This document shows positions 1-11,556 of a DNA stretch of 64,000 nt, one piece after another. This DNA is from Pyrenopolyporus hunteri. Taxonomy: Eukaryota; Ascomycota; Sordariomycetes; Xylariales; Hypoxylaceae. Location: positions 434,001 to 498,000 of the forward strand of contig CADCXC010000046.1 in NCBI GenBank assembly GCA_902806595.1. Direction: 5' to 3'. The number at the start of each line of letters is the position of its first letter. The stretch's first letter is position 1. Made by a program: the position numbers and the translations under genes. A model generated the notes under the pieces. It made no database searches. It was not told the origin of the DNA and was given only the letters and a program-made list of their open reading frames with translations.

Positions 1-1093
1 CAGCACGTCTCCAACGATCTTCAACCGTGACGTACCTTATTTCTCAGTACTGCTTATCCTAATAGAGCAGCTTCAAATCTGACGACAACACTGAAATTCG
101 CATACCTAAAGTATATAACGACTTGCCCGTCCCCATCTCTTGGAGAAATGCTGAGAAGATTGCTGCGCAAAGAACACGTACGAATGCATATGTCCTACGT
201 AGGTAAGCATGTCAGCTACCTCTATGAAGCACTAGGTACCTAGGTAATCCTAGGCCAGTGCTACGGTCTGTGTTGTCAGCCCTGCGTTCGCTTCGGAATA
301 CGTTCGGAATACGCGTCCCCACCCTCTTAACCTATGGTCAGGCAGGAGTTAGAGCCAAGCTACCATTGATTCTGCGTTGCCGGCATTATAGTACATACCG
401 GTTATCCTGTAGACCATGCCGGAGGGTCCCTCGGCCCCCGAGATCTGGCTATCGTTGACCCGAATCCCTAAATTATATCGGAGCCGACGTTACCAGACAA
501 ATACCGACCGTCCTGAAACTAGTTTCCTCCCTATTTCGTATATCCCCATATCTCCAAGATTAGAGTCTACTATGGACCAGTAACGTACTAGAGCTTGATA
601 GAAGTATTTAACCATTCATCACATTAGGTCACACCCTCCAAAGTGTAGTCTTCATAAATGAGCACCATAATTTGCTTGAGATATGAGCCTAGATATATGA
701 TGATGTAGGTCATCACATCCGCGCAAAATCGATGCATGCCTCAAGAATATATGCGATGTAGTCGCTGGTTTGATATAGCCCTAGTTGTTATAGACCCTAG
801 ACACCTGATAACCTGTCGAACTTGTGGAGCGCTCCACAAAGTCTCGAATGACCACACGTAGCAGATATACCAGACCACGGGCTGCCAAACTCATGATACT
901 AGTAATTTTTATTCTTATATACGGATCTGGGAGTTTTAGAAGGGAGAATTTCAATATGCGTCCTTTTCCCGGCCAAACTCCTTCCAAATGCTTTCCGGGT
1001 ATGTACAATATGGTACACGGGGGTCATATATGAGCGGTACCCGTCAATTGACACCAATGAGTTCTCAAAAAAGGAACCAGTCTAAATAGGTAT
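1..1093. other. Intergenic, no gene recognised
   Basis: Only short overlapping reading frames without family resemblance occur here. A palindromic TACCTAGG-type repeat lies near 231-252. I see no RNA gene. Confidence 0.6.
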
Positions 1094-1574
1094 CTATGCC
1101 TTCTTGGATCCAGGCATGTCGCCGGGCCCTTCGATTGCCACCGGGTTCGCGCCCTCCTGGTCGAGCCGTTCTAACATCTTCTTCTTCTGGTACTCGGCGA
1201 CTCGGTACCGCTTGAAATACGTCACCTGTATAGAGAGCATGCGCAACGGCACAAGTTAGCCATGTCCTTCTTATCCACAGGTCGCGACCGCATAATGAAG
1301 TGAGTCTCGATATTAGAAGGGTATAGGGACGCACCCAGGCACTGGCGCAGTTATCCTCGAACGCCTTATGTTCCTGCGCGCACTGCGTCTCGGCAACCTT
1401 CTTGCCGTCGCCGTTCAGCGAGTCGATGACGTCGTGCTTGTCCAGGCACCGGTAAAAGTTGTCCCGCGCATCCCAACACCGTTTGCGCTCCGACCTGTCC
1501 GGCGCCCGGGCCCCGGTGCGCACCTCCTCTTTGCGCTTCTCGTCGTCCGAGGCGAATATACCGAAGAGACCCAT
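1094..1574 (-). CDS. COA6: Cytochrome c oxidase assembly factor 6 / COX6B-like twin CX9C protein
   Basis: Two exons: 1335-1574 and 1094-1225, with a 109-nt intron (donor GTGCGT, branch GCTAAC, acceptor CAG). The joined product is 123 aa. It carries C33-x9-C43 and C65-x10-C76, the paired cysteines of the COX6B/Coa6 fold, which forms two disulphides after Mia40-dependent import into the mitochondrial intermembrane space. Family members act in copper delivery to Cox2 during complex IV assembly. The starting motif MGLFGIF and the CWDARDNFYRCLDKH segment are typical of fungal Coa6. The short second exon adds a basic coiled segment (YFKRYRVAEYQKKKM) and the tail. Unspliced, the frame would read on into unrelated sequence, so the intron is needed. 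COX6B itself is the main alternative. Confidence 0.85.
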
Positions 1575-2428
1575 GGTAGATTATTCGAGGGGTCGGCGAG
1601 TTGGTTCGGATCGGTTTTAGGAGTATGAGAGTGGTTGAGCCGTGGTAGTCCAGCTATCTCATTCAAGCTAGTCTTTGGAGCGCGGCGGCGTCGATAGCTA
1701 GAATTTCGAGGGCGAAGTGTTTGTCAGGTATAGGCCGAGCTTGATTTATCGAAGCTATAAAATTGAAGGTACCTCTCTCTATTAGCTCAATGATGATAGG
1801 TTGAGCTTTGCCGATTATATAATATTTCGATATCTGAGGGCCTAATTACCTGGTTGAGCTTAGTGCCTCCCGGAGTTAGTACATGTAAGTACAACGACGT
1901 AAGGCGAGCCACTATAGCAACCTACACGTACCCTATATGTATATCTGGCAGCCTGGTAGGTACCTATCTATACATAGATTTTAGATAAGGAACCTGCCCC
2001 TGGCGTCACCCTTTTCTTATCGTATGAATGGCCCGTTAATGAACAACCGGCATACCAAAACGCATGACTAGGCCTAACTTAACTTTCGCCAAATTAGCAA
2101 CCTCGAACTGGTAAACCCAGATGATTCAAAGTTTCGACGATACCAGCACGTCGCCCCTCAACGATCACCTGGAAACCCCTCATCTAAGAAACTCTGTACG
2201 CGTTAGGCCCGTTCAACAAAAAATTTCATCTAGCTATGGTGGCCTTATAGCGCGACGTTGAATCCGATACCGAGCATCCGACTTCTATTCCATCCTCTCA
2301 TTCATACGCCTTTTCTTTTCTTTTTACTTTTTCTCTCCTTCTCCTGATTTAGCAGCATCAGACGAACTTCACCCAGCGGCCCCGACCCTCCCCTTTTTAC
2401 TTTCCTCTAAGTATACCGTACCTCGAAA
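1575..2428. other. Divergent promoter region between COA6 and SYS1
   Basis: Probable shared upstream region of two divergently transcribed genes. The last 150 bases before SYS1 are strongly pyrimidine-rich (2290-2410), common in fungal core promoters. TACC/GGTA repeats occur near 1955-1975. No other gene seen. Confidence 0.55.
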
Positions 2429-3137
2429 ATGGCTAGACGGAGAAGGCCGCCGCGTCCCGGCGCCGCGAACGAGCTCCCCCCTCTGCGACTTCTCGGCCAG
2501 ATCGCAGCGCTACAGAGCATATACTATACCGTCGCGTTAGTCCTGATGCTCTTCACCTCTCTGGTCGCCGGTACGCGATTCAGCTTGGATCTCGTTTTCG
2601 GCTGGGCGGAACTGCGCGGCGACACGACGCAGGGGTGGTTAATGGGATTTGTATGGTTATGTTGCGCTGGCGCCACGTTGGTCTCCCCTATTCTCGGATC
2701 TAAGAGTGGAGTAGGTGGTATTAACAATAATATGATGCAGTATCGTAGCGATGATAGTCCTGGTAGGCCGGTCGAAACTCGTGCTCGATTTCGCGCTTAC
2801 ACTTCACTTCATCCATCTCGTCATCGTAACCTTCTATACCGGATTCATACCTCGAAATGTCGGCTGGTGGGTCACAGTAGCAGTCTCGAGCGCCGTAACC
2901 GTCGTAGGGGGCACATATGGCTGTCAGTGGAGGGAACTACGACCGATCAGTTTTGGAGGTTCGAAGAATAACAATAATACCGAAGGCACCGCCCAGAGCG
3001 CAGCGGAAAACGGAACCGTCGGCGGAGATCTGGGCGATGAAGAGGCGGGCTTTTCCAGAGGCCGCGGGAGGGGCAGAGGGCGGGACGGTGCCGGAGAATA
3101 CGAGATGGTTGGCATGAACAATAACGGAAACCGATGA
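2429..3137 (+). CDS. SYS1: Sys1-type Golgi membrane protein
   Basis: Two exons, 2429-2676 and 2741-3137. The 64-nt intron has donor GTTGGT and a TTAAC branch site before acceptor CAG. The product is 214 aa. It begins MARRRRPPRPGA, then has four hydrophobic segments with family blocks such as RGDTTQGWLMGFVWL, RSKLVLDFALTLHFIHLV and WRELRPISFGG. Sys1 is a multi-spanning protein of the late Golgi; in yeast it recruits the Arf-like GTPase Arl3. The intron falls inside transmembrane segment 2/3 and splicing restores the expected length between WLCCAGA and GRSKLV. The C-terminal tail (about residue 160 onward) is hydrophilic and rich in G, R and N with repeated GR dipeptides, longer than in yeast. 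The donor is weak but is the only one giving the right phase. Confidence 0.86.
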
Positions 3138-4262
3138 TGTCTTGCCTTTATTATTTTGGGTGGTTTATCGGTTCGTGATTAGGTGGTCTTGTATGAATAC
3201 TGCATGGCATGGCGTTGGTTTGCTCGAAGAGAATAGAACCGAGCGCAGAAGCTCGAAACTATGCTTCTGCTCTATGTCACGATCTTGTACAATATCTGGC
3301 TATTGGACAGCGATGTCCACGAGGCATGACACGTTCTACTAGACGTCCGAGTACGGAAGCTTAAATGCTTGGTCTGCTCTGCTCTAGTGTACACGGCTCT
3401 AATATCATCCAGGATCGGGCAGAACGACTAACTAATTCAAGAACCCAAATTCGGGGTCAATCCGAATCACCTGAAGGCACACCTTTGAACCTTGCGCATA
3501 CCGGACGTAGAACGGGGTCTAGGGGTTCATTCCAAGTGTCAACACGTCTTAAGACTACGGCTTGTACCTATCCAAAAGTCCAACGCTTAGGTGCCCTAGA
3601 CCATGCAGAATATATAGACATCAGCTCCATGGGTCGACCAGAACATCAAATGAGACGTGATTATACGCCAATCATCATCAAAATACCGGGGTAGCAAAAG
3701 CGGGTATACTAGTCGGCTAGTAACAATATTTTCCGTCCTTTTTTTTTTTTTTTTCGTTAATTTACCCCAAGTACCTTAAAGACGGGCTACGGTTGAAAGG
3801 ACAATCTTCCTGGCATCGCCGGTGACCGACGGTCTTATCCACAGTTGCTTAGACGTCATATGGGTTCCGCGAAGCTTGATTATATTGGCCCTATTGGTAT
3901 ACATGCAGTTAGCCTTAGTTTTGTATAATGTACCTTCCCTTAGGTACTTAATTGAAGCCATCAATATAAATTAGGAGGAGATCCAGTTACATAATAGCCT
4001 CAGGATACATACATTCCCCGTTCCTGTCACTTACCCGATTACATAGTGGCACAGGTGGTACCTACCCAGAATACGCCATTAACTAGAGGGTACCAGGTCC
4101 CTGCCATTAACCCCACCACCCCGCCATCCGACTCGAGTCGCATCAGAGGAAGAAAAATATTAAGACATCTTCCGTTCGCTCAGCTGCTTCGTTGCCGTTG
4201 TTGTTGTTGATTCTCTTTTTCTTCTAACACCGCATATATTTCCGCCTAGAATTCTGCCCACC
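3138..4262. other. Intergenic, no gene recognised
   Basis: Contains an 18-nt T run near 3737-3754 and the CT-rich leader of the adenylosuccinate synthetase gene (about 4150-4260). Short reading frames here show no family features. Confidence 0.55.
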
Positions 4263-5886
4263 ATGGCTACGATTGTGTTAGGTGTTCAATGGGGAGAGTA
4301 AGGATTCCATATTCCCATTTTTGCCCCCTTTACTCCTATTACCTTTCCCTTTTTTTCTCGTTGCTAATTCCATATTCCGTACATCTAGCGAGGGAAAAGG
4401 TGAGTCAGTTGTTGGTGAGCTAGTTATATATACACGCAGAATCGCCTAACAAGACGACTTTTGTCGCACGTCTCTCTTAAGGCAAGCTTTGCGATATCCT
4501 CAGTCCCGAAGTTCAGATCTGCGCCAGAGCTACCGGCGGAAGAAATTGTGGTCACAGTAAGAGACTCCCTATTCGTCCCTCTGCTTGACGAAGGAACCTG
4601 CATATTAATACGCGCATGCGCTCTTCTCTAGCCGTCGTCACCGCAGGGGTATCCTATGACTTGTATGGCCCCCCAAGAATACCCCTAGGCATCAAAAAAC
4701 AACTGGCTGACCATTCGAAGCCACATGCTACCGTCTGGACTGCTCCATTCGTCCATCACGAGTTTGATTGGACCTGGTGTCGTCCTGCACGTGCCTACCT
4801 TCTTTTCTGAGCTCGCTAGCATCGAGGCGAAGGGTGTTGTCAATGCCCAGCAGAGACTCAAGGTCTCGACGCGTTGCGCATTAAACCTCGATCTTCATGC
4901 GGCCGCCGATCGCCTTCGAGAAGGCCAGCTCGGCAAGAATAACATCGGTACCACAGGTAAAGGTATCGGTCCCGCCTACAGTTCCAAAGCAGAGAGAAGC
5001 ACAGTGCTTCTAGCCGACCTCCTCGACGACGATGAATTCGGAGACAGAATCAGGGCTATGGAACGGGATTACAAGCTGAGATACGGTGGCGACCTCGGTG
5101 GATATGACGTCGAAGCCGAAATTAAAGAGCTCGAGGTAAATATGCTGCCCCCTTGAATGTTCTCTTCTAATCCCGCAGAACCTCCGTGAGAAACTCCGCC
5201 CCTTCGCCGTGGACGACATCGAATTCCTCGAGGTGGCCCAACAACAAGGACAGAAAATTCTTGTCGAGGGCGCGCAATCGGCTCTCCTGGATAACACGTA
5301 CGGCACCTGGCCATATGTCACTTCAACGTCGACCACCTTTGGTGGTGTGATGGCGGGGATGAATCTCGATTATCGAAAGGTAGACTCCGTCATCGGCGTC
5401 CTGAAGGCATACTGCACTCGAGTTGGATCCGGTCCGTTTCCCACGGAAGACTTCGGTGACGTTAGCAAGAAGCTTCAAGAGATAGGGCACGAGTTTGGCG
5501 TTACCACGGGACGCAGGCGTCGCTGCGGCTGGCTGGATTTGGTCTCGGCCAAGTACTCGCACAACGTCAACCACTACGATACCCTGAACCTCACCAAACT
5601 CGACGTCCTCGACACCTTCGAGGAGATCCAGGTGGGCGTAGCTTACAAGCACCCCGATACCGGCGAGATCATCCACGGCTTCCCCGCGAGCGCGAAGCTC
5701 CTGTCCAGGGTCGAGGTCGTCTACAAGACCCTCAAGGGCTGGAACACCAAAACGACCGGCACCAAGAAGTTCGAGGATCTTCCCAAGGAGGCCCGAGACT
5801 ACGTCATCTTCATCGAAGAATTCCTCGGCGTCAGGATCAAGTGGATCGGATGTGGCCCCAACAGAGAGGACATCCTGACTCGTTAA
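4263..5886 (+). CDS. ADE12: Adenylosuccinate synthetase
   Basis: Six exons: 4263-4297, 4389-4399 (11 nt), 4482-4556, 4632-4662, 4721-5135, 5179-5886; total 1275 nt, 424 aa, the normal fungal length. It joins IMP and aspartate using GTP to make adenylosuccinate, the first committed step to AMP, in the cytosol. Splicing rebuilds the P-loop GVQWGDEGKGK with catalytic Asp, split across exons 1-3, and the GHT motif with catalytic His. Downstream are GTTGKGIGPAYSSK, VLKAYCTRVGSGPFPTE and TTGRRRRCGWLD, diagnostic blocks for IMP, aspartate and GTP binding. The start ATG sits in CCACCATGG. The usual GGNNAGHT reads GGRNCGHT here; the conserved Asn before the third residue is kept. All junctions agree in phase. 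Confidence 0.95.
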
Positions 5887-6711
5887 TCCCGTAACGACTC
5901 TCCCTCTTCAATCTTGTCGCAATATCTCTATTTTCTACCCGTCTTAGCCCGGTAGCCCATGGCTCACGGGGACGGGGATTAAGGGATAGGGAGAGATTTC
6001 TCCCATTTGTCGATTCGTTTACTGAACATAACTACGACTCGTCTTATACGAAAAAGCGTTCCCGGGGGATTGTGGTCGGCGCACCGAGTTCAACACCAGA
6101 AAAAATTATAAAAAAAATTCCAGCGTTGTAGAGGCAAGTGCTCTCTTAGATCTAGATCTGGTAACGGATTACTAGAAGAACGAAGGCTCGGGCGGTGAAA
6201 CGGTCTAGACGTCGGGACACTAGGGCGGAAGATGCTAGAGGATTATTTATAATCGCTTAGGTAGAAGAAACGTCTTTCACCCCTAAGTCTTGTGCTATAT
6301 GATTACCTGCCTGCCTCCAAGTGATATCACTTACGAATGTCGCCACGTCCATATTGCCGTATCGTACCTACCTAGGTATCCAAATACTTGTAGATGTATG
6401 AGACTAGTTGAATTTGACTAAATCTTGATCGCGAAAGGCCGATAAGTAGAGCCACTCAGTAGCTGATATATTAAACCATTACCTACCAAGTTGCTACCCC
6501 CAGGGATCTTGAATTAACGAACTACATAGTTAGAGTGAGACTAATAAAGTGCTATGGTGAGTAAGAATACGAAGACTAATAGGATACGAATATAGGATTC
6601 TGGGTAGGAGTGCGCCCGGGCCCAGGCACTCAACGCGAATTAAAACATTATCCCACCGCTCGCTAGTCACTACTCCTTTTTGGGTCCTTCTCCTTCGCTG
6701 ATATCCTACGT
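5887..6711. other. Convergent intergenic region
   Basis: Lies between two genes transcribed toward each other. AT-rich with a TACCTACCTAGGTATCC-type repeat near 6366-6381. No gene seen. Confidence 0.55.
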
Positions 6712-9168
6712 TTATGGTGCTACGGGCCGCGAAGGGTTATCCTCGCTGCTGTGCCTGGTCCTGAGGCAATCGGTAGGGCAGAAAGGATCCGAATTTCCCG
6801 GTTCACCCCGATACTCTGACCAAGTGTCCGGATGGCACGAATTAATATCCGCCTCGCTGGCTGACTTTCCCGTAGCTGCCGTGGAGCCAGTTTCGGGTTT
6901 TGAGACCGAGATACCATCTACTGCGTCAGTGACGATGCATGAGCTATTGCCGTTGGCTTCCCCCGTCGGTACCGTTGAACCCCCTGGGTTAGAAGAATGG
7001 ATCGATGATGATATGGTGTGTCCTAGCGCAAGAGATATGGCCGGTGCTGATCGCCCAAAGCCACCTACAGAGACTTTATAGGAAATATGAGTAGAGTTGA
7101 GCATTTCACCTATTGAGGAAGCGCTAATTTGAGCCCATTTTCCGTCCGCATCCGATTCTAGTGATCCCAGGGGCTTCGATAGGCTACAGAGTGTACCGGG
7201 CGGTGTGGTAGGGAGAGGACAAGAGCAGTTGGGGCCAAACTCATATGTATCTGCTGAAGGATCATCGCCTCGTGGTATGGTATCTTCCTGGCCACCACGG
7301 TTGACTGATAATGGCTTGGGATATGGGTTATGCTCATTCTTGTGGCAAGTAGCGCTTAAGCATTCTGGCAGAGTTTCAATGTGAGTAAACGGAAGGGAAA
7401 CACCTCCACCAAATTCCTCGACTGGTTCCTCTAGTGACGTGATATTGTCTGGTGTAGTGACTTCTGATAAACGACTCCGTTGTCCCCTTCGTCGCTGTCC
7501 TCGTCGATGCGATGATCTAGATACTGGACTGGCTAAGCTGGATTGGGGGCCAGACGACGAAGGCGTATTAAAGGGCACAGCCGGAGGTACGCCAAGTGCG
7601 GTTGGTTCGGATACGGTTTCGTCGTTAGGGCTCGTGACGCCGCTGTAGAACAGCTTGTACGGAATAGGCGAACTTTCCGACGGACCGGTTGAAGAACCAG
7701 ACGTCCTTGAAGCTCGGTCAAGGCTCGTCCTAGATGATAGTCGGTCGAGCTCTGCCGTGGCAATCATCATGCTGGCCATGGCCAACGGATCGATATGATG
7801 CCTAATGCCCTGGGTAGGTTGGATAACTTTAATATTAGGTTCAGGGGTATTAAACAATGGGCTTTCTTCGCCTGATGACGGCCAGATATTTACGGAGTCA
7901 CGAGCGAGAAGCCGGCGTTCCTTGCTGCGGGGTGGCGCTGGAAATTCGGATCGAACCGAAAAATTAGAAGAGCCTGAGCGTCGAAGCCTTCGGCTAAGGG
8001 ATCGAAACTGCTTTTTAACGACATTCCGAACACGGAAGTAATGCCAGTGTCGATTCTTATTCAGTTTAGAACGCAGCTGGTCGACTTGTCCTTGATTGTC
8101 TCGAGTCTGGATATGCCGCTGGTTAGTAGGTATACTTTTGCTAAGATAAAGTTTCAGCACGCTCACCTTTGGAAACGGTGCTGGCTCATCAAAATCGATC
8201 AACCGTTGGTGAAGTTCTGGACACGAATTATGGGTATATCTCTGTATCACGTGGAACTGAGCATCATGTTGTGAGAGGTATAAACACAACCTCTCGTCAG
8301 AAATATTCCCACTATCACCACTATCCGAACTGTCATCGCCTCCGCCGTGATTGGCTACCAAGGGACCAGCCAAACGCGCGCGGTGAAGAATGTTCGAGCT
8401 CGAAGTCTCTGATACATCGTGCTTCCGACGGGGTTTCCTTTTTTCCTAATTTTTGTCCCAGTCAATAGACCCTGATGTATTAGAGTTAAGATTCTGCGTG
8501 CCAGTAGAAAGGTCTGCATTTCGGCTTGATTCCTTTAGATCACTTAATTCATCTCGAAGCAGTTTTGAAAGCTTGTCGCTATCGGAACTGAAAGGTCCAT
8601 CAAGACCTGTCCCGGATTGCGCAGTCGAGTGGTTGCGCCTGGGAGGTTGTAGTACAATACTCGGACAAGCGAAGCTCGACACTGTCTCAACTTTGCCTGC
8701 TAAATCTGGGAGAGGAGCTGGTGTGCCTTGTCCTGTCAGTATAGTTTCATCGTTTGGGCAATTCGAACAAGAAACACCAGATAGCCAGTTAGAGATTAAT
8801 TCGTCGTCGGCATCATGTCCCCAACAGCAATGAGGGATTTCGAACTCAATCGGATTCGGGCTGACTGGTGTAAGGGGCCGATCTCTACAAGTTTCGGGGG
8901 CCCGACGCGCTTGACACGAGGAAGATGCTCTAGGGGTAGCCAAGCATGAATGGGGGCCGCGCGGCTTGGGTGAGAAGAGCCAGTGTCCATCATCGTGTTC
9001 TCGACTGTTCTCTTTCCAATGCTGTTCGGCCGGGGCTGAGTTGCAGCTGTGAGAGTAGCATCTATGAGGAGGATGCCTCTGACCGGCGTAGGAATGTCCC
9101 GTCGAGTTGGGTGATAAAAATTGTTGCTCAGCGGTGAGCAGCGGGTATCCATAGTCTACAGTTTGCAT
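6712..9168 (-). CDS. Serine-rich protein of unknown function; frame interrupted by one in-frame TAG
   Basis: An open frame runs from ATG at 9168 to TAA at 6712, 819 codons, broken only by TAG at 8446-8448 (codon 241). Both halves are in the same frame: 240 aa ending SIDWDKN, then 577 aa. I recognise no domain. The upstream half has Cys/His-rich stretches and many Ser/Pro; the downstream half has a more ordered part (VIQRYTHNSCPELHQRLIDFDEP, KVSVLKLYLSKS, then a basic RNVVKKQFRSLSRRLRR segment) followed by a long Ser/Thr/Pro-rich disordered tail. A 135-nt intron (donor GTGATC at 8543, acceptor CAG ending 8409) would remove the stop in phase, but the donor is weak. Alternatives are two adjacent genes, a recent nonsense mutation, or a pseudogene. 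Long-range openness argues that both halves are or recently were coding. Confidence 0.5.
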
Positions 9169-10150
9169 AGGTAACGGAGGTTTTATGACTCCGGGGTGTG
9201 CTTCGTGAAATAGGAGCAGATGTACTTTGAGAAAGACGAGAAGCGATGACGGATACGGAAGCAAAAAGCCTTGAAGATGTATCGCCACTTGGTGAAAGCA
9301 GAGGGCATGATTCTAGGTGAAGGGTTAGGGAATGATAAGGGCAGAGAGACGGAGAAGAAGAGAAAGAGAAAATTTCAAGGAACGATATTTGTTGAGCAGG
9401 CCGAGCGCCGAGTACCTACATAGGTAATATATAGGAGACTTGTAGCTTCCATGGCATCAGAGACCTATTCATGCTTCTTACCTGCTCAAAGCCTAAGTGA
9501 GTCACTAGATAGAGGTACCTAGTAAAGAGTTGGAAAGCTCGATTCTCGAAACTTTCTTTTCCGCTCCTCGCCTACCCTTGAATATACCTACCTACGTATA
9601 GGTACCGTCGTGGTATTATGTGGAGGTACATACCTACATCATGATGTCTCTAATGGACGGTAAGCATGTACTATGGGTTTATAAGTAAGCTATTAGGTAG
9701 AGTGGTATAGAAATATACTTGGAAGGTGTCTAGAGTTGAGGATTACATGGAAGAAGCGAATGCATTACAGATGCATAAATTATCAACCAAGATATTGTAT
9801 TTGTTATATATACCTGCTTATGAATATCGTGATGGACGGGGTAATGTAGGTGTAAAGGTGAAGAATTCAGGAAGCGTTGCCGGCAGTACAGGACATGTTA
9901 GGACTTAATGTGGCTTTCCCTGTGGCTAGATAAGCGCCCGATGTTAGCCGATACCACTACCGTCCTATTCCCCTATCCCCCTCCAAGGAAAGCCGAGGCA
10001 CGTACGTGAACGTTGACATTCCACTGTTTTTGTTTTCGCTCATCAGTTCTCGAGCTCAGCCCCGCAAACTACCTCCATCATCGCTGCCACCATGAACGGC
10101 TCAAAACCCCATTATACTCACCTCGATTTCTCCCAATTGAGAGTGCAGCA
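9169..10150. other. Divergent intergenic region
   Basis: Upstream of both the serine-rich gene and glutaryl-CoA dehydrogenase. TACC/GGTA repeats occur at about 9583-9606 and 9628-9637. The 9726-9908 frame is short and featureless, so no gene is called. Confidence 0.5.
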
Positions 10151-11556
10151 ATGTTCCGCCCAGCATTATCACGCGTCCGAAGACCATTAGCTGCCTCCGT
10201 AAGACAATGGCAACCTCGTAGAAGCTATGCTTCAGCGCCGAAGTCTCTATTTAATTGGGAAGACCCGTTAGGAAGCAAGAACTTGCTGACCGAGGAAGAA
10301 TTGGCTATCTCCGAGACGGCGGAGCGATATTGCCAAGAGCATTTGCTACCCCGGGTTCTACGTGAGTGCTCTTTGCCCCGATCTCTTTTCCATATGATCC
10401 GGGAGCTTGCTTGCTTATTGGATCGCGCATAGAGGCCTACCGCGACGAGCACTATGACCCCGCCATCCTGCTTGAGATGGGCGAAATTGGCCTCCTTGGC
10501 GCGAACCTGCGTGGCTACGGCTGCGCTGGCGTATCGACCGTAGCATCGGGCCTAATCACCCGGGCCGTCGAACGAGTTGACAGCGGATACCGATCGGGCA
10601 TGTCAGTGCAATCTTCGTTAGTCATGGGTGGGATTTACGAATTCGGGACTACGGAGCAGAAGGAGAAATATTTGCCTGATATGGCGAAGGGAAAACTCCT
10701 TGGAGCCTTTGGGCTCACGGAACCCAACCACGGTAGCGATCCAGGGTCCATGGAAACGACGGCGCGGCCGCATCCTACCAAAAAGGGGTATTTTCTTCTG
10801 CGGGGCTCCAAAACCTGGATCACCAATTCGCCTATTGCCGATGTCCTCATGGTGTGGGCGAAACTGCAAGAGACTGGCAAGATTAGGGGGTTCCTCATAG
10901 AGAGGAAGGAGTGCCCTCCTGGTACCCTGGAGACACCAGCTATCAAGAATAAAACGGGGCTTCGGGCCAGTATTACAGGTATGATCCAGATGGATGACTG
11001 CCCCGTGCCGGAGGCAAACATGTTTCCCAATGTCGAGGGCTTAGGTGGCCCCTTTACATGCCTAAATAGTGCCCGATACGGCATATCCTTCGGTACCATG
11101 GGCGCCTTGGAAGATTGCATCGCTCGTGCTCGTGGATATGCGTTGGAACGCAAGCAATTCAAAGGAAACCCCATTGCAAAGTATCAGCTCGTGCAGAAGA
11201 AGCTGGCGGATGCTGCTACGGATGCTGCGTATGGCGTGCTAGCGTCGATACAGGTCGGCAGACTTAAGGACGAAGGAAAAGCCACGCCGGAGATGATTAG
11301 TATGGTGAAGAGGCAGAACTGCGACCGCGCGCTTGTCAATGCGAGAGCACTACAAGAAATATTCGGGGGTAATGCCGTCAGCGATGAGTATGGGATTGGG
11401 AGACATGTGGCCAACTTATTTGTCACCCAAACCTATGAAGGGCAGAGTGACATTCACAGTAAGTGAACCCCGGCCTATAGGGGCGTTGGATTTTGCTAAT
11501 ATAATGTAGGTCTCATCCTCGGAAGAGCTATAACTGGGTTACAGGCTTTTGTATAG
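10151..11556 (+). CDS. Glutaryl-CoA dehydrogenase, mitochondrial
   Basis: Three exons: 10151-10361, 10433-11458, 11510-11556; 427 aa. The enzyme oxidises and decarboxylates glutaryl-CoA to crotonyl-CoA in lysine and tryptophan breakdown, passing electrons to ETF. Residues 1-28 (MFRPALSRVRRPLAA and following) form an Arg-rich presequence without acidic residues. FAD and substrate blocks include LTEPNHGSDPGSMETTA, SKTWITNSPIADV and LGGPFTCLNSARYGI, which distinguish this family from other acyl-CoA dehydrogenases. Catalytic Glu406 lies in YEGQSDIHS; the usual form is YEGTxDIHA. The last 47-nt exon supplies LILGRAITGLQAFV, the family C-terminus, after a 51-nt intron with GCTAAT branch site. I chose ATG 10151 over an upstream in-frame ATG because the presequence starts there. 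Confidence 0.95.

Noticed and set aside
10635..11174. 179-codon frame on the minus strand within glutaryl-CoA dehydrogenase
   Set aside because: Antisense shadow of a clearly conserved exon; no family features of its own.
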